From Cyclospora cayetanensis (taxonomy: Eukaryota > Apicomplexa > Conoidasida > Eucoccidiorida > Eimeriidae), in assembly GCF_002999335.1 (NCBI RefSeq), contig NW_020312098.1, positions 1 to 64,000 on the forward strand: DNA of 64,000 nucleotides. Direction: 5' to 3'. A program made the position numbers and the translations under genes. Shown one piece after another: positions 32,133-43,892 of this stretch. The notes beneath the pieces were generated by a model, which had not been told where the DNA came from, ran no database searches, and saw only the letters and a program-made list of their open reading frames with translations. The first letter of the stretch is position 1; every line of letters begins with the position of its first letter.

Positions 32133-33740
32133 CTGGGAGACGCAAAGTACACCGCGAGAAAAGAGCAGAATGGAGAGTTGTGCATATCCGCGTGAGCAAA
32201 GTCTCTTCTTCAGGAAGAAGGGGGAGGGGGATTCGGCTACGCAGCAGCAGATTAGAAGTCAGAGGAGTCTCCGCAAAAGCACATACAGACAATATATGTC
32301 TTACTGTATGCAGCCGCAAGATTACATGCCGGCAGCAAGGAAGATGCCCCCCCTGCTGAGCCGAAACGAGGCATGCAGCATGACACAGGCATTTCTGCCC
32401 CCAACAAAGACGCACTCCACAAACACATGCAAAAACACACCCGAGATCGAAAAGCGGCGGCTTCACCGCAACTTCCAAGGTGTGCACTGCCGTCTTCGCA
32501 ACTCCTCATGGTCCATGGTAACGTCGCATGCAATCCGACACGCGAGGATGTCTCCTCGAGGGGATGGCAACAATGCGGCTGCTTCTGCTGGAGGCACCCG
32601 AACGGCTGCTCCTGAAAGCGTTCCTCCGAGTCCATCCGCTGAAGTGTGCCCTTGTTCAGGGAAGGCTGCATCTTGTTCGAGCATTCAAGTTGCGCCAGGT
32701 GGAGGGCAGTCCTCCTTCGGCAGCTGCCGCTGAGACGACTGCTCCTGCGTCGTGAAAGACGAAGGAAGGAAGGAAGGAAGGAAGGAAGGAAGGAAAGGGC
32801 AGCAGCTGCGGATGTAGCAGCTGCGGATGCTCCTCAGAACTGCCGTTCTGCTGCTTCGCAAGCGTTTGAAAAAAGAAGCATGCTTCTGCGTGCTTCCTGC
32901 TGCTGTCGTTGTTGTTGCTGCTGCCGAAACACCTGTACTTGGGGTGTATGTCCAGCGCTCCTCGCATGATGAAACATGACGAAGCACGCTTAAAAACGCA
33001 AGAAAGAGTCATATATGAAGCAAAGCACTAGATATACCGGCAAAATAATACCAGGAGCAGAGACTGCCTTGCTGACAGTGTCGGCAGCGGCCCCTGCGCT
33101 CCTGCCAGCAGCTTTTGCATGGAGGCGACACCACGAGAGGAGCGCAGCTGCGGCTGCTGCTCTGCTCTTGCAGCGGCAGAAGGTACGCCAAACAACGGCA
33201 GTTTCAGTAGTGTGAAACGAGACAGGAAGGAGAGGGGGCAGAACGACGTGCTCGCGGATTCAAGAGGGTGGCAGCGCTGTGTAGAGGAGAGGGGAACTAG
33301 GTCCAGTAGGGAGGAAGCAGCAGCACTATTATTACCAACGCCAGCATCGGCCATATCATTGTGGTGGAGGTGTGTGTAGCCTTTGGAAATGTCATGAACG
33401 CAGGTGTTTCCACGCTCAGTGGTCGCCCGTCGAGCACCGACAGCAGCAACAGCCTCGGCAGCAGCGTCATCAGACACTTCTCGGAGGAGCAGCACCCCGT
33501 ACGTCAAGGACCACGCAGAAAGACGCAGCTGCCACGAGCATCGCGTCTGTTGATCGTCTGCTAACTCTCCACAAGGAGTCACTGGAAAGGGGAGTTGAAC
33601 CCTCTCAGAGATCGCCTCGCAGAAAGTGCCACGAGCAGCACGATCTGCCTCAAAGGGGTATGGCCGCTGCGTTTTTCTGCCTCCGCCTGGGGAGACAACC
33701 CATGTAGCAGCTGCAGCGGAGTCATCAAGACAAACGCGAG
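32133..33740. other. Divergent intergenic region (ISN1 / TMF golgin)
   Basis: This must hold the missing first ISN1 exon (minus strand) and both promoters. Many ORFs run across it on both strands because of triplet-like sequence, but none has a recognisable domain. Stretches near 33370-33700 (plus) may be 5' UTR of the golgin transcript. Confidence 0.4.
32759..32796. repeat. (GGAA)n microsatellite
   Basis: About nine GAAG/GGAA units lie in the space between ISN1 and the golgin gene. It is non-coding in any supported gene model. Confidence 0.9.
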
Positions 33741-35536
33741 ATGCAGTCTCTCTGGGATAATGCGAAAGATGTCGCCCGCACGGTGTCTGGACAGCTCGAT
33801 GAAACCTTCGAAGCCGCCCTGACTGGGAACAGCAACGGCAGCAGCAGGAGAGCCCAGCCTTCAGGCAGGAGCAGCGACTACGATGACACAAACGAAGATG
33901 ACAATTATTGGTATCCGGATCGCAACAACAGCAGCCGCAGTGGCAGTAGTAACACCAGTAGTAGCAGCAGCAGCAGCAGCTGGATGGGAGCCGAAGTGCT
34001 GCTTCAACACGGCCAGTCATCCGCAGCTGCCGCCTTGGAAGGCATCAATCGCTTTTGGGGAAGGGTAGCAGCAGCACCAACCAAAAATCCATCCTTCTCA
34101 TTTGCACCAAACATCATCCGCAAGGTTCGTGAAGCTGCACCCACGGCTCCGTGGCAGCAGCAGCAGCAGCAGCAGCAGGAAGAGGATTTTGCAGACTTCG
34201 AGGCAGAGGAGGATGACACAGTGCTGTTACAGTCCTCAGTATACAGCAGTCAGCGGCAAAATCAACTGAAGCTGCAGGAGTCACAGAGCTTCCTCCAAAG
34301 AGTGGTGGCAGCTGCCCCTTCTACCGCAGCAACAGCTCCAGAAAGAAAAACACAAGAAGCAGCTGATTACCAGAGGGACCCTCTAAGGCGCAATCGTTCG
34401 CAACAGCAGCAACAATATTCACAGCAGCAGCAACGTGATTCGGAGCAACAGCAGCAACGTTATTCGGAGCAGCAACATGATTCGGAGCAACAGCAGCAAC
34501 ATGATTCACAGCAGCAGCAACATTATTCACAGCAACAGCAGCAACATGATTCGGAGCAACAGCAGCAACATCATTCACAGCAACAGCAGCAGCAACAGAA
34601 TTCACAGCAACAGCAGCAACATGATTCGGAGCAACAGCAGCAACAACAGAATTCACAGCAACAGCAGCAGCACCCCGTTGATGCATCTCTTGGGATACAT
34701 GGGCAGGTGTCTTCTGGCAGCAATGCAAGGCGTGGTGCAGCAAGTGAGAACGCTGCAGCAGCAGCAGCAGCTGCTGCTGCAGCGCCCTCTGCAGAAGTCA
34801 ACGCATCAGCAGCAAACAAAGGTGGCTTTTTTCAGTCGGAGGGGGAAGCTGCACAAGACGAAACTCAAGCTGCTCGCGCAGAAGCCTTAGGGGTGGCAGC
34901 ATCCCCAACACAAGCAGAGGCAACATCAGAACGGCTTAGTCTTCTACCATCGCTCCAAGCTCCAGCACTGGGCGAATCTGAAGAGGCATTTCCAATGGCT
35001 ATACACTCACTGGCAGCAGCGTCAGACTACTTCAGCCATGCTGCAGAGCCTTGCGCTTGCCACGCACCTGCAACAGAAGCCTCGTCTGCAGGAGCAGCGA
35101 GTTCTCCAGCAGATTCTGCATGCAGAGAATCTCTTGAAGCTGCAGCAGCCATGTCGTCATCGCCAGCGGAAGGCAGTAAGGATGCCAGTCGCACTGGCAT
35201 CCTTACTGCCTTTCAGAATTCTTCAAAAGAATCTTTTCTTCTCCACGAACTTAAAGGCGTCTCAATGTCTGCTGCGATCGAGGCAGGCGGTATTACGGCA
35301 GAAATAACAGAGCCAAAGGCAGCAGCAGAGATAGCAGCAGCAGCAGAGATAGCAGCAACAGCACCAGAGATAGCAGCAACAGCAGCAGAGATAGCAGCAA
35401 CAGCAGCAGAGATAGCAGCAACAGCACCAGAGATAGCAGCAACAGCACCAGAGATAGCAGCAACAGCAGCAGATACAAAAGGCAAACCTGAAACAGAAGG
35501 AGGACGGCCGGTAGAAGTGACAGGTGCTGCTGCTGT

Positions 35537-35567
<31 letters not shown>

Positions 35568-38500
35568 TCTACCAAGTGTCTTGAAAGCAAACTGCCTGTT
35601 GGCGTAGAGGCGGCAGCAGAGTTTGCAACAGCAACGGGAGCTGTCGAAGGGGATGGCGCTGCTATGGGCTTTGAAGATAAAGATTTGTTGTCGGATTTTC
35701 TGCATTTGCGACAAAACAAGAAGGCTGACGTCAAGGAGGATGTAGCGGCAGTCACATCTCAGAGAAAAGCCTGCCATTCTGCAGCTCCTGTGTGGTTGAC
35801 ATCTGCTGCAGCGCAAGCGCAAACAGCTGCAGCTAGCGAACAACTCCCAGATCTCCTGGATATAGCACCAGCGTCAGGATCAAAAGAAGGAGAAGCAGCA
35901 GAGACAGCTGAAGAACTGGCGAGGCTGGATCTCTTCAGTGAGAGGGCAGTTTCTTATTTTACGGAGGCTGAGGCAGCTGCATGCTCAGCAACAGCTGCAG
36001 AGATTGCAGCACCAGTATCAGCAATAGCAGCACCAGCAGCAGCACCAGCAGCAGAAGCAGCAGAAGCAGAAGCAGCACCAGTATCAGCAGAAGCACCAGT
36101 ATCGGCATCAGCAGACAGGGTCGATCGAGGTTCAGTAGAGGCTACATGTTGTCTCTTAAAAGCAACAGAAGCGTCAGAAGAGACTGCTGCAGGCAATACG
36201 CAGGCTGAAGGCTGTGCAGCAGTAACCTTCTTACATGCGAGCACCCAAAGAGCAGCAGCACTACCAGAAGCAGCCGCAGAAGCGGCAGCTGCAGCAAATG
36301 CAGACGACTTGATGCGAGAAGTAGCAACAGCATCAAAGTCATCAGCGGCAGTCGATGCGTTCCCTGCAGCAACTGAGGCTTCGACTACTGCCATTAGAGC
36401 AACTGCGGAGCAGCTTCACTCGCTGCAAAAGCCTCTGGCAGATAAGGAGAGCACCTTGAAAGAGCTGTTGGCAGCACACCAAGAGGCATGTTTTCCAAAG
36501 CTTGAGACAAAGGCGTCACTGCAGCAGCTGACAACAGAGGCGGAGGAAAGTCAAGAGGAGCAACGGCAGGAAAAGCCTGAGCGTCAGAAGACACCCCAGG
36601 GGAAATCGCCGCAGCAAGTGAAGCTGCAGCAGCAACAAGAGCAGCAGCAACAAGAGCAGCAACAAGGGAAGCATGAGCAACACCAGCAGCAGCAGCAGCA
36701 GCAGGAGCAGCATGGGCAGCAGGAGCAGCATGAGCGACAAGAGCGGGAGGAGCAGAAGCAACAAGAGCAGCATGAACAGCAACAAGAGCAGCAGGAGCAC
36801 AAGCAACAACAGCAGCATGAGCAGAAGCAACAAGAGCAGCATGAACAGCAACAGCAGCAGGAGCACAAGCAACAACAGCAGCATGAGCAACAAGAGCAGC
36901 ATGAGCAGCAACAGCAGCAGCAACAAGAGCAGCATGAGCAGCATGAGCAGCAACAGCACCAGGAGCACAAGCAACAACAGCAGCATGAGCAGCAACAGCA
37001 GCAGCAACAAGAGCAGCAGGAGCAGCAGCAAGAGCAGCAGGAGCAGCAACAAGAGCAGCAGGAGCAAGGGCATGTTTTGCCTGAGCTTGTTGGTTCTACT
37101 CTGCCGTGCACGACGGGGGAACAGCCACCCATCGTGCCACCGACCCCACCACCGACCCCACCACCACCGACCCCACCACCCCCGACCCCACCACCTTCTG
37201 CTGTTGCAGCAGCCGCAGCAGAGCAGATTGTCAACCCTCAGAAGGTTCAGGAGAAGCTGCGGGAGTTGGAGTCGACTCGTGCCCAGTTGCTGCAGCAGTT
37301 GCAGCAGCAGCAAGAGCAGCTTGCGAGACAGCAGATGCAACTGAAGCAGCAGCAGGAGCTGCTCTTGCAGCGGGAGCAGCAGCTGCAAAACAAATCCGAG
37401 CAGCTGTCGATTCTGTTGGACGCGCAGCACAGGCCTGACGAAGAGCTGCAACAGCTGCATCGCCAAGTATGCCGTCTTAAGTTTAAGCGAATTTTAAAGT
37501 TTTTTCTCCTCTCTCGAGAACTTATGACGCAAACTCTTTGTGCCACAAGTTCGCAGAGAATGCAGTGTCTTCACTGCTGCCTCTGCTGCTGGCGTTGCTT
37601 TCGATGTAGCCGCTCTATCCCAGCCCCTCCCCCTTAGAACTCATAGCCAGCTCGTCATTGCAGACACCTTTCTACTCGCAGTGTAGCCACTCCTGCGTGT
37701 GCTCTTGCTGCTGCTGTTTGTGCCGGCTGCTTAGGTGCAGGAGCAGCAGACTCACGAGAAAGACTTGCTGCGAACCATTGAGCTGCTTAATGCATCCCTT
37801 CGAGAATATCAAGAGAAGATGCAGCAGCAGCAGCAGCAGCACGAGCTGCTGCAGCAAGAATATGTCGAGCTGCAGCAGGAAGGAAGGGCACTGTCAACCC
37901 GCTTAGGAGCTGCAGAGGGAACTATCAAGAAGCTCAGGATGCAATGTGATGTAAGATTTTTTCCTGATACTGCTGCAGAAGTTGCTGCGGAGCACCGATG
38001 CTGCATGCTGCGCTTTTCCTCGGGTGCTGCTGGCATGGCGTTGCCTGAAATTTTTCTCCGAAGAAATAATTGCATTTTTTATTTCTCTAGAGCCTCCTTA
38101 CGTCTTCCACTCCCCTTCTTGCGCAGCTATAGAATTCGGCGGCTTGAGCTGCTTTTTTGCCTCTCTCTCCCCACGACTTTCTTGCCACCGATTTGTTGCT
38201 GTTGCTATGCTGCTGTTGCTATGCTGCTGTTGAGCGCATGCGCCAGCTGCGCGGTGTCTCTCCTAGACGCTAAGCGTGCAGAATCTTCTAAGGGTGGGTA
38301 GCCTTTGGTGAGTTACTCAGGGCTTTAAGGCTTTGAAAGATTCCCAGGAGCAGCTCACTGCAAAGGTAGCCGCAAAGGAGAAAGCGATTTGTCAACTGGA
38401 AGCCAAAGTAGGCATCAAAAACTGCAAAAAAATCGTGCTGCGGCGCGTCTTGGCTTGCAACAGAATCGTAGCTACGCGATTAGGTGTGAGGCAGAGTGTA

Positions 38501-41500
38501 TATACATTTCTGTGTGTGTGTGTATGGGGAGGTGTCTATGTGTGTTTGTGTGTATGTATATGGAGGCGTATACCATCTGGCTCGATGTGTGTGTGAATGT
38601 TTGGAGGGGTATATGTGTGTGTATATATATGGAGGGGTATACTATCTCTGTCGATGTGTGTGTGTATATGTATGGAGGGGTATACTATCTGTGTCTATGC
38701 GTATATATATATATATGGAGGGGTATACTATCTGTGTCGATGTGCGTGTGCATATATGGAGGGGTATACTATCTGTGCCGATGTGTGTGTATATATATGG
38801 AGGAGTATATATATATATGTACATGTGTGTGTATATGGAGGTGTATACTATCTGTGTCGATGTGTGTGTATATGGAGGGGTATACTATCTGTGTCTATGT
38901 ATATATATATATATATATATGGAGGGGTATACTATCTGTGTCTATGTATATATATATATATATATGTATATGGAGGGGTATACTATATGTGTCGATGTGT
39001 GTGTGTATATATATGGAGGGGTATATGTGTGTGTATACGTAGGGATATACTATCTGCGTCGATGTGTGGGTGTATGTCTTGACACGTCTTCACGTGTCTT
39101 TGTGTGTGTTTGTGTAGGCATGTGAGTGTGTGTGTGTGTGCTTATATGCCTTTATGCGTGTGTCTTTTCCTGTCGGTTTGTTACTACAGGTGCAACGTCT
39201 CACAGCTGCTTCTGCTGAGGCTGAAGCCAGTCGTTCAAGTGCTGCCGCGGAAGCTGCAGCAGCGAGAACAGCAAAGGAGTGAGTGGTTTTTTTATTTTTT
39301 GGTTTTTTTATTTTTTCAAGAGCTTCTAAGCCGGATATAGACGCGTTTGCATGCTGCTGTTGAGGATGCTGTGGTGCACACGTATTCTTGCATGCATTTT
39401 GCTTGCTGCAGGCAGCTAGAAAAGCAGGCTGCCTCGAGGGAGGCTGAGACTCTTGAGCGCATGAAGGCAATCAATCAGCAGCTATCGAATCAGCTCAGCG
39501 TAAGCAGCAGAATGACTGAGTTTTGGGGGGGCATGTGAGACGAGCTATTTTGAATAATCCTTTTCCCCTTTCCTCCTCTGGACTGTACACTGCTGAAGGG
39601 GCTGCTTTGCGATCGATGCCTCCTATCCAGCAATTTGTCTCTCTGTGCGGTTGCCACAGGAAGCGAAGGCGATGGCTGCGCGGCTGGAGAGGCAGCACTT
39701 TGAGCAGCAGCAGCAGCAGCAGCAGCTGCTGCAGCAGGTGCAGTCGGAGAACGCTGAGCTACACGTAAGTGGAGAACAGTTGCGGGCAAGAATTTTATTA
39801 TGGATACGTCAATACCCATGCATTTGAGGCTGCGTACTCGAGGCTAGACGTTGGCGGTTTGGTGAATGTGCATGTTTATGTGTGTATGTTTGTGTATGTG
39901 TGTGTGTGCATGTGTACCTGCTGTATACACATATGTATATCTCTATATATGTACAACTATATATGCATATGTATATTTACTGCTGAACGGCTGTACAGAC
40001 ATTGCTTGCTGCCGCCTCCATGCCGTCTCGCGAGAGGATAGCGGCAGCTGAGCGAGACGCAGCATGCGCGCGTCAGCAGCTGCATGCGTTGCAGCAGCAG
40101 CTGCAGCAGCAGCTGCAGCAGCAGCAGCAGCAGCAGGAAGAGCTGACCTTGCAGCTGCAGCAGCAGCAACGCGCAAGTGAGGAGCAGCGACAGCAGCACG
40201 AGCAGCAACTCGCACAGCTGCAGCAGCAACGCGCCGCAGAACTGCAAACTCTCCGAGAGTATTTGCATGCAACCCAGGTATGCAGCTTTTTGAAGGCATC
40301 TCTGTATGTGAATGTATATGTGTACATGTATGTGTATATGTATGTATGTGTATATGTATGTGTATCTGTATGTGTGTGTACATGTATTGGTGTGTACGTG
40401 TATGTGTATGTGAATGTACGTATGTGTATGTGTATGTATATATGCATGTGAATGTATGTATGTGTATGTGTATGTATATATGCATGTGAATGTATGTATG
40501 TGTAATATGTAGATAAATGAATGTATGTGTATATGTATATGAATGTATGTGTGTACATGTATATGAATGTATGTGTGTGTGTATATGTATGCGAATATAT
40601 GTGTATGTGTATATATGTGTATGTGTATGTATATGTATGTGAATATATGTGTATGTGCATGTGAATGCATATATATATATGTATGTATAAATGTATGTGA
40701 ATGTATGTGTATGTGCATGTGAATGTACGTGTATGTATGTGTATGTGTATATGCATGTATGTGTATGTATATCGGTATATGTATGTGTATATGTATGCAT
40801 GCGTATATGTATGTGTATGTGTGATCCGTGAGGGTTTAGTGTACTGCGGTGTGGGGTGGAGTCTTGTATTCCTTGTATGTATGTGCTGGATCTGCAGGAG
40901 GAGGCTTCAAGTGCTCAAGATGAAAAAGCTTCCGCTTGCCGTCGGGTGTGTGCATGCATGCGGAAAATCTGGTCAAGGGCTTCTTTACGTTGCTGTGAAA
41001 GTCTCCGCTAAAATCGGATTTTGTATTCTTTACGACTCCTGTCTCACCAACTGGTGCCGTAGCAGTTGTACCTACCGAAGTTTCTCGCATTGCCAAATCT
41101 GAAATGGTGTTGCCTATATGGGCGTTGATATTCTAGTGGGGGCAACTCCCTCTGTCTGATCTGTATAGGCAAAGGAGCTGCAACAGCATCAGCTTCTGCT
41201 GCAACAGCAGGTTGAAGAGACGCAGCAGCAGCTCCATGAGCAGCAACGCGAGGCAGCGAAGCTACAGGAAGAGCTTAAGCAGCTGCGGCAGCAGGTGCAG
41301 CAGCAGCAGCAGGAGGGGGAGGAGCAGGAGCAGCAGCAAGTTGCGGCAAGGCAGCAGGAGGAGCAGGAGCAGCCGCAAGACGCGGCAAGGCAGCAGCTTG
41401 TGCAGAAGGAAGGTGAAGAGGAGGAGCATTTCTCTGAGAGGCAATCAGCAGCACAACTTGAGGAAGCTGCCATTGCTCCAGGGCAGGGAGTGCGTTGATG

Positions 41501-41523
41501 GTGATAAGCTTGGCTTGTATGTA

Positions 41524-41560
<37 letters not shown>

Positions 41561-41607
41561 GTGTGTGTGTATGTGTATGTATATGTGTATGTGTATGTGT
41601 ATGTGTA

Positions 41608-41642
<35 letters not shown>

Positions 41643-43259
41643 GTGTGTATGTGTATGTGTGTATGTATGTGTATGTGTGTGTGTATGTGTATGTGTGTGT
41701 GTCTCGTCTCGTCTCGTCTTCCCTCTCCCTCCCTCCCTGCCTTCGACTTCGAGGAGTTCCTTATCCGCATGCATGACGCTTGTGCTGACCGCTGAGGCGG
41801 TGCGTAGACTTTTAGCGTCTTTTTGTGTGTATCTGCAGGGTACAACACAAATGCAAGAGCCGCAAAAAAATCTCGAGCACCTCTTGAACTCGCGAGCAGT
41901 GTCTCGCTATCGCGCGGAGTGGTTTCGCCTTGCTACGGGGGGTGGGTCGCTCGCTTGCAATCCTCAAGCGTTCAAACCTCGATTTTTTTTCGCATGCGCT
42001 TGCTTGGGAGGCAGAAAATCCTTTTTCTCGCCCCCTCCCCACGACACAACAATACGATTCTCTATTAAGGGGTGTCGTGTGGCCATCTTTTATTGCGGCG
42101 GCTAATTAAGGGGGGGCTGGAAAATTTTTTTTTGCATACGGTGTTACTTCACGCGGCACGTGGGTTGTTGCAGCGCGAGAGAGGGAGCAGCAAATGCTGG
42201 TATTCCAGAGCGAGTTGCGAGCTGCCATTAAAGAGAAGCAGATGTTCTCCTCGGAGTGTCTAAGCCTCGCCTCCACCGTTGAATCTCTGACGTACGTACA
42301 CCCCATCCTTGAAGTAAAAAAGGAACAAGAAGCGTCTGTCGGGAGGAACGCGACTGACGGCTGCCTGAAACAGACGCCTCCGTCTCATGGATAAAAAGAT
42401 TGTGGATGAAAAGATCGCCTTGCGGGAACATGGTTCTTTTTTTTCGCTTTCTAGCAGTGTGCAAGTGGGAGGGGGGGAACGCTGACTGCGGCGGCTCAAT
42501 GCGAATTCCGCGGTGCTGCAGGCGACGTGTGCGTCAACTGGAGGAGGAGCAGCAGAACGGCAGCATGCAGAATGCACAGTATGGAAGGGGGGGCGTACGG
42601 GAAGCTTACTTGGGGAATTCTCTGCTCATCCACCATCCTCTGAGGGAGTTGGGGAAGGGGGAGGGAGGGTTGACGCGCGAAATTCTGCGTGTATCTGTGT
42701 GTTTCAGCAAGTGCATATACATATATATATATACATATCTGTGGGTGTATCTGTGTCTGCCTGTTTATCTCTTTCTGTCTGTATATCTGTGTGTGTGTCT
42801 GTGTATCTGTGTGTGTGTCTGTGTGTTTGTTGCTGTCTGTATATCTATTTCTGTCTGTATATCTGTGTATCTATTTCTGTCTGTGTGTCTGTTTCTGTCT
42901 GCATGTGTATCTATGTATCTATTTCTGTCTGCATGTGTATCTATGTATCTATTTCTGTGTCGGTGTATCCATTTTTGTCTGTGTATCCATTTTTGTCTGT
43001 GTATCCATTTTTGTCTGTGTATCTGAGTCTCTTTCTGTGTGTGCGACTAGCAAGGCACTGCAGTGTGATTTTTGGATATTTTTGCATGTCTCGGTGCAGA
43101 CTGACGGCAGCCGCTGAGGCCGTAAGCGAGTTGGACGAAATGCTTCAGGAGAGTCGGGAGGCGGCAGCAATGTATAAAACGCAAGTCGAAGCTCTTACTG
43201 ACAGGATTTCCAGATTGGAGCAGTTGCTGCTGTCTCATGGAATTACACCCGAACAGTGA
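33741..43259 (+). CDS. TMF-like golgin with massive Gln/Ala expansions (13 exons)
   Basis: Exons: 33741-37466, 37735-37950, 38321-38407, 39190-39278, 39412-39499, 39660-39764, 39999-40277, 40898-40945, 41169-41489, 41839-41941, 42174-42291, 42522-42578, 43100-43259. All junctions are GT-AG with conserved phase; the sum is 5,397 nt, about 1,798 residues. TMF proteins are Golgi tethers built of coiled coils. Residues 1-30 (SLWDNAKDVARTVSGQLDET) resemble the amphipathic TMF start. Exon 1 is mostly low complexity: Gln repeats (about 220-312), Glu-Ile-Ala-Ala-Thr-Ala repeats (about 526-577), a Gln/Glu/His stretch (about 960-1110) and a Pro-rich run (about 1129-1153), then coiled coil. Exon 2 has LQQEGRALSTRL and GTIKKLRMQ, matching the TMF DNA-binding-type motif (LMEEGEKLSK...NTIKKLRA). 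The last exon has ESREAAAMYKTQVEALTDRI, matching the TMF C-terminal block (DVKEMYKTQIDEL). The golgin assignment rests on these two blocks. The alternative is an unrelated coiled-coil protein. Confidence 0.75.
34400..34675 (+). repeat. CAG/CAA-rich coding repeat (Asp-Ser-Glu-Gln units)
   Basis: Repeats of catgattcggagcaacagca and variants encode HDSEQQQQ / HDSQQQQ / NSQQQQ units in golgin exon 1. Mixed CAG and CAA codons and regular Asp-Ser interruptions indicate unit-wise duplication rather than simple slippage. Confidence 0.9.
35170..35212. repeat. Perfect hairpin inside coding exon (20-bp arms, 3-nt loop)
   Basis: Positions 35170-35189 are the exact reverse complement of 35193-35212; the loop is cgc. 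It lies within golgin exon 1 and keeps the frame, encoding around GSKDASRTGILTAF. Confidence 0.95.
35318..35472 (+). repeat. 21-nt coding repeat (Glu-Ile-Ala-Ala-Thr-Ala)
   Basis: The unit is gagatagcagcaacagcacc plus a, about seven copies, alternating Pro and Ala at one codon (gcacca / gcagca). It is in golgin exon 1. Confidence 0.9.
38500..39090 (+). repeat. Intronic minisatellite (TGTGTATATATGGAGGGGTATACTATCT type)
   Basis: About a dozen imperfect units of roughly 40-55 bp, each with a tggaggggtatactatctgt core and a variable tgtgtgtatatata tail, fill the golgin intron 38408-39189. Frames across it are open but encode only Tyr/Ile/Val/Cys runs and are not genes. Confidence 0.9.
40300..40830 (+). 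repeat. Intronic TGTATG/TGTATATG repeat
   Basis: Tandem tgtatg and tgtatgtgaa units occupy golgin intron 40278-40897. The long antisense Thr-His-Ile-Tyr ORFs here are repeat artefacts. Confidence 0.9.
41515..41702 (+). repeat. Intronic (TGTGTA)n repeat
   Basis: Almost pure tgtgta hexamer repeats lie in golgin intron 41490-41838, followed by a short ctcgt repeat and a CCCT tract. Confidence 0.92.
42718..43030 (+). repeat. Intronic TCTGTGTATC repeat
   Basis: Imperfect units of tctgtctgtatctg and atttctgtctg lie in golgin intron 42579-43099, ending with three tgtgtatccatttttgtc units. Confidence 0.88.
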
Positions 43260-43892
43260 GACGTGAGCGTGGACGTGGGGGGAGAGTGTGAGTGTCTGTG
43301 TGTGTAAGCTCGGCTTGCGAGTGGCGCCACGCGATATCACGTCGAAGGGATTTTTTTCCATTTCCTCGACTCAGCGCGAGGAGAAGATTGCGGCTGCTGC
43401 TGCTGCGGCTGCTGCTGCTGCTTTGGTGAAGCGACCTGCCTGAAGAGACTCTGACTGCAGGCATCGCTTCTTAAGGGGCAAGGCATGCAGACGAGCAATA
43501 GGAGTATATAGAACAGTGCCACACACACTTACACACTTGGCAGTTTGAAATGCAAAGCAAAAGACGGTCAGGGGGGAGGAAAGGCGTCCAGGTGTCTCTT
43601 CCACTGCCCCCACACCCGCTAGACCCTTCCTTTGTTTGCCACATGGCAAGTTTTTTGAAAGCAAGCGCTTCGGGAGGCTGAGGCTTTTTCGTGACTCCCT
43701 CTGACGAAAGCAGCTCTTCCCCCGAAGCATCGCCTCTTCCATTTGCGCCACGGCAGCTGCAGCGTTTCCGCAAGGCCGTCTGGAGCCTCCTCCCTCAGGC
43801 AGTCGGGTGTATCGGAGCTGCTACTCGGCTGTGTAAGCTGCTGCTGGTGGCTGCGACACACGCGTCGAGGAAGTAGAGTGCTCTGCCAGGAT

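Noticed and set aside
33028..34020. 330-codon minus-strand ORF
   Set aside because: Cys/Ser-rich reading of triplet repeats opposite the golgin start and intergenic DNA; no domain.
36516..37466. 316-codon minus-strand ORF rich in Leu
   Set aside because: It is the reverse complement of the CAG/CAA tract of golgin exon 1; poly-Leu from CTG/TTG is a repeat shadow.
38389..39125. Overlapping plus-strand ORFs of about 210 codons with Tyr-Ile-Cys-Val runs
   Set aside because: They are translations of the intronic TGTGTATATATGG minisatellite; open in several frames at once, which marks simple sequence.
39943..40800. 285-codon minus-strand Thr-His-Ile-Tyr ORF
   Set aside because: Antisense of the TGTATG intron repeat of the golgin.
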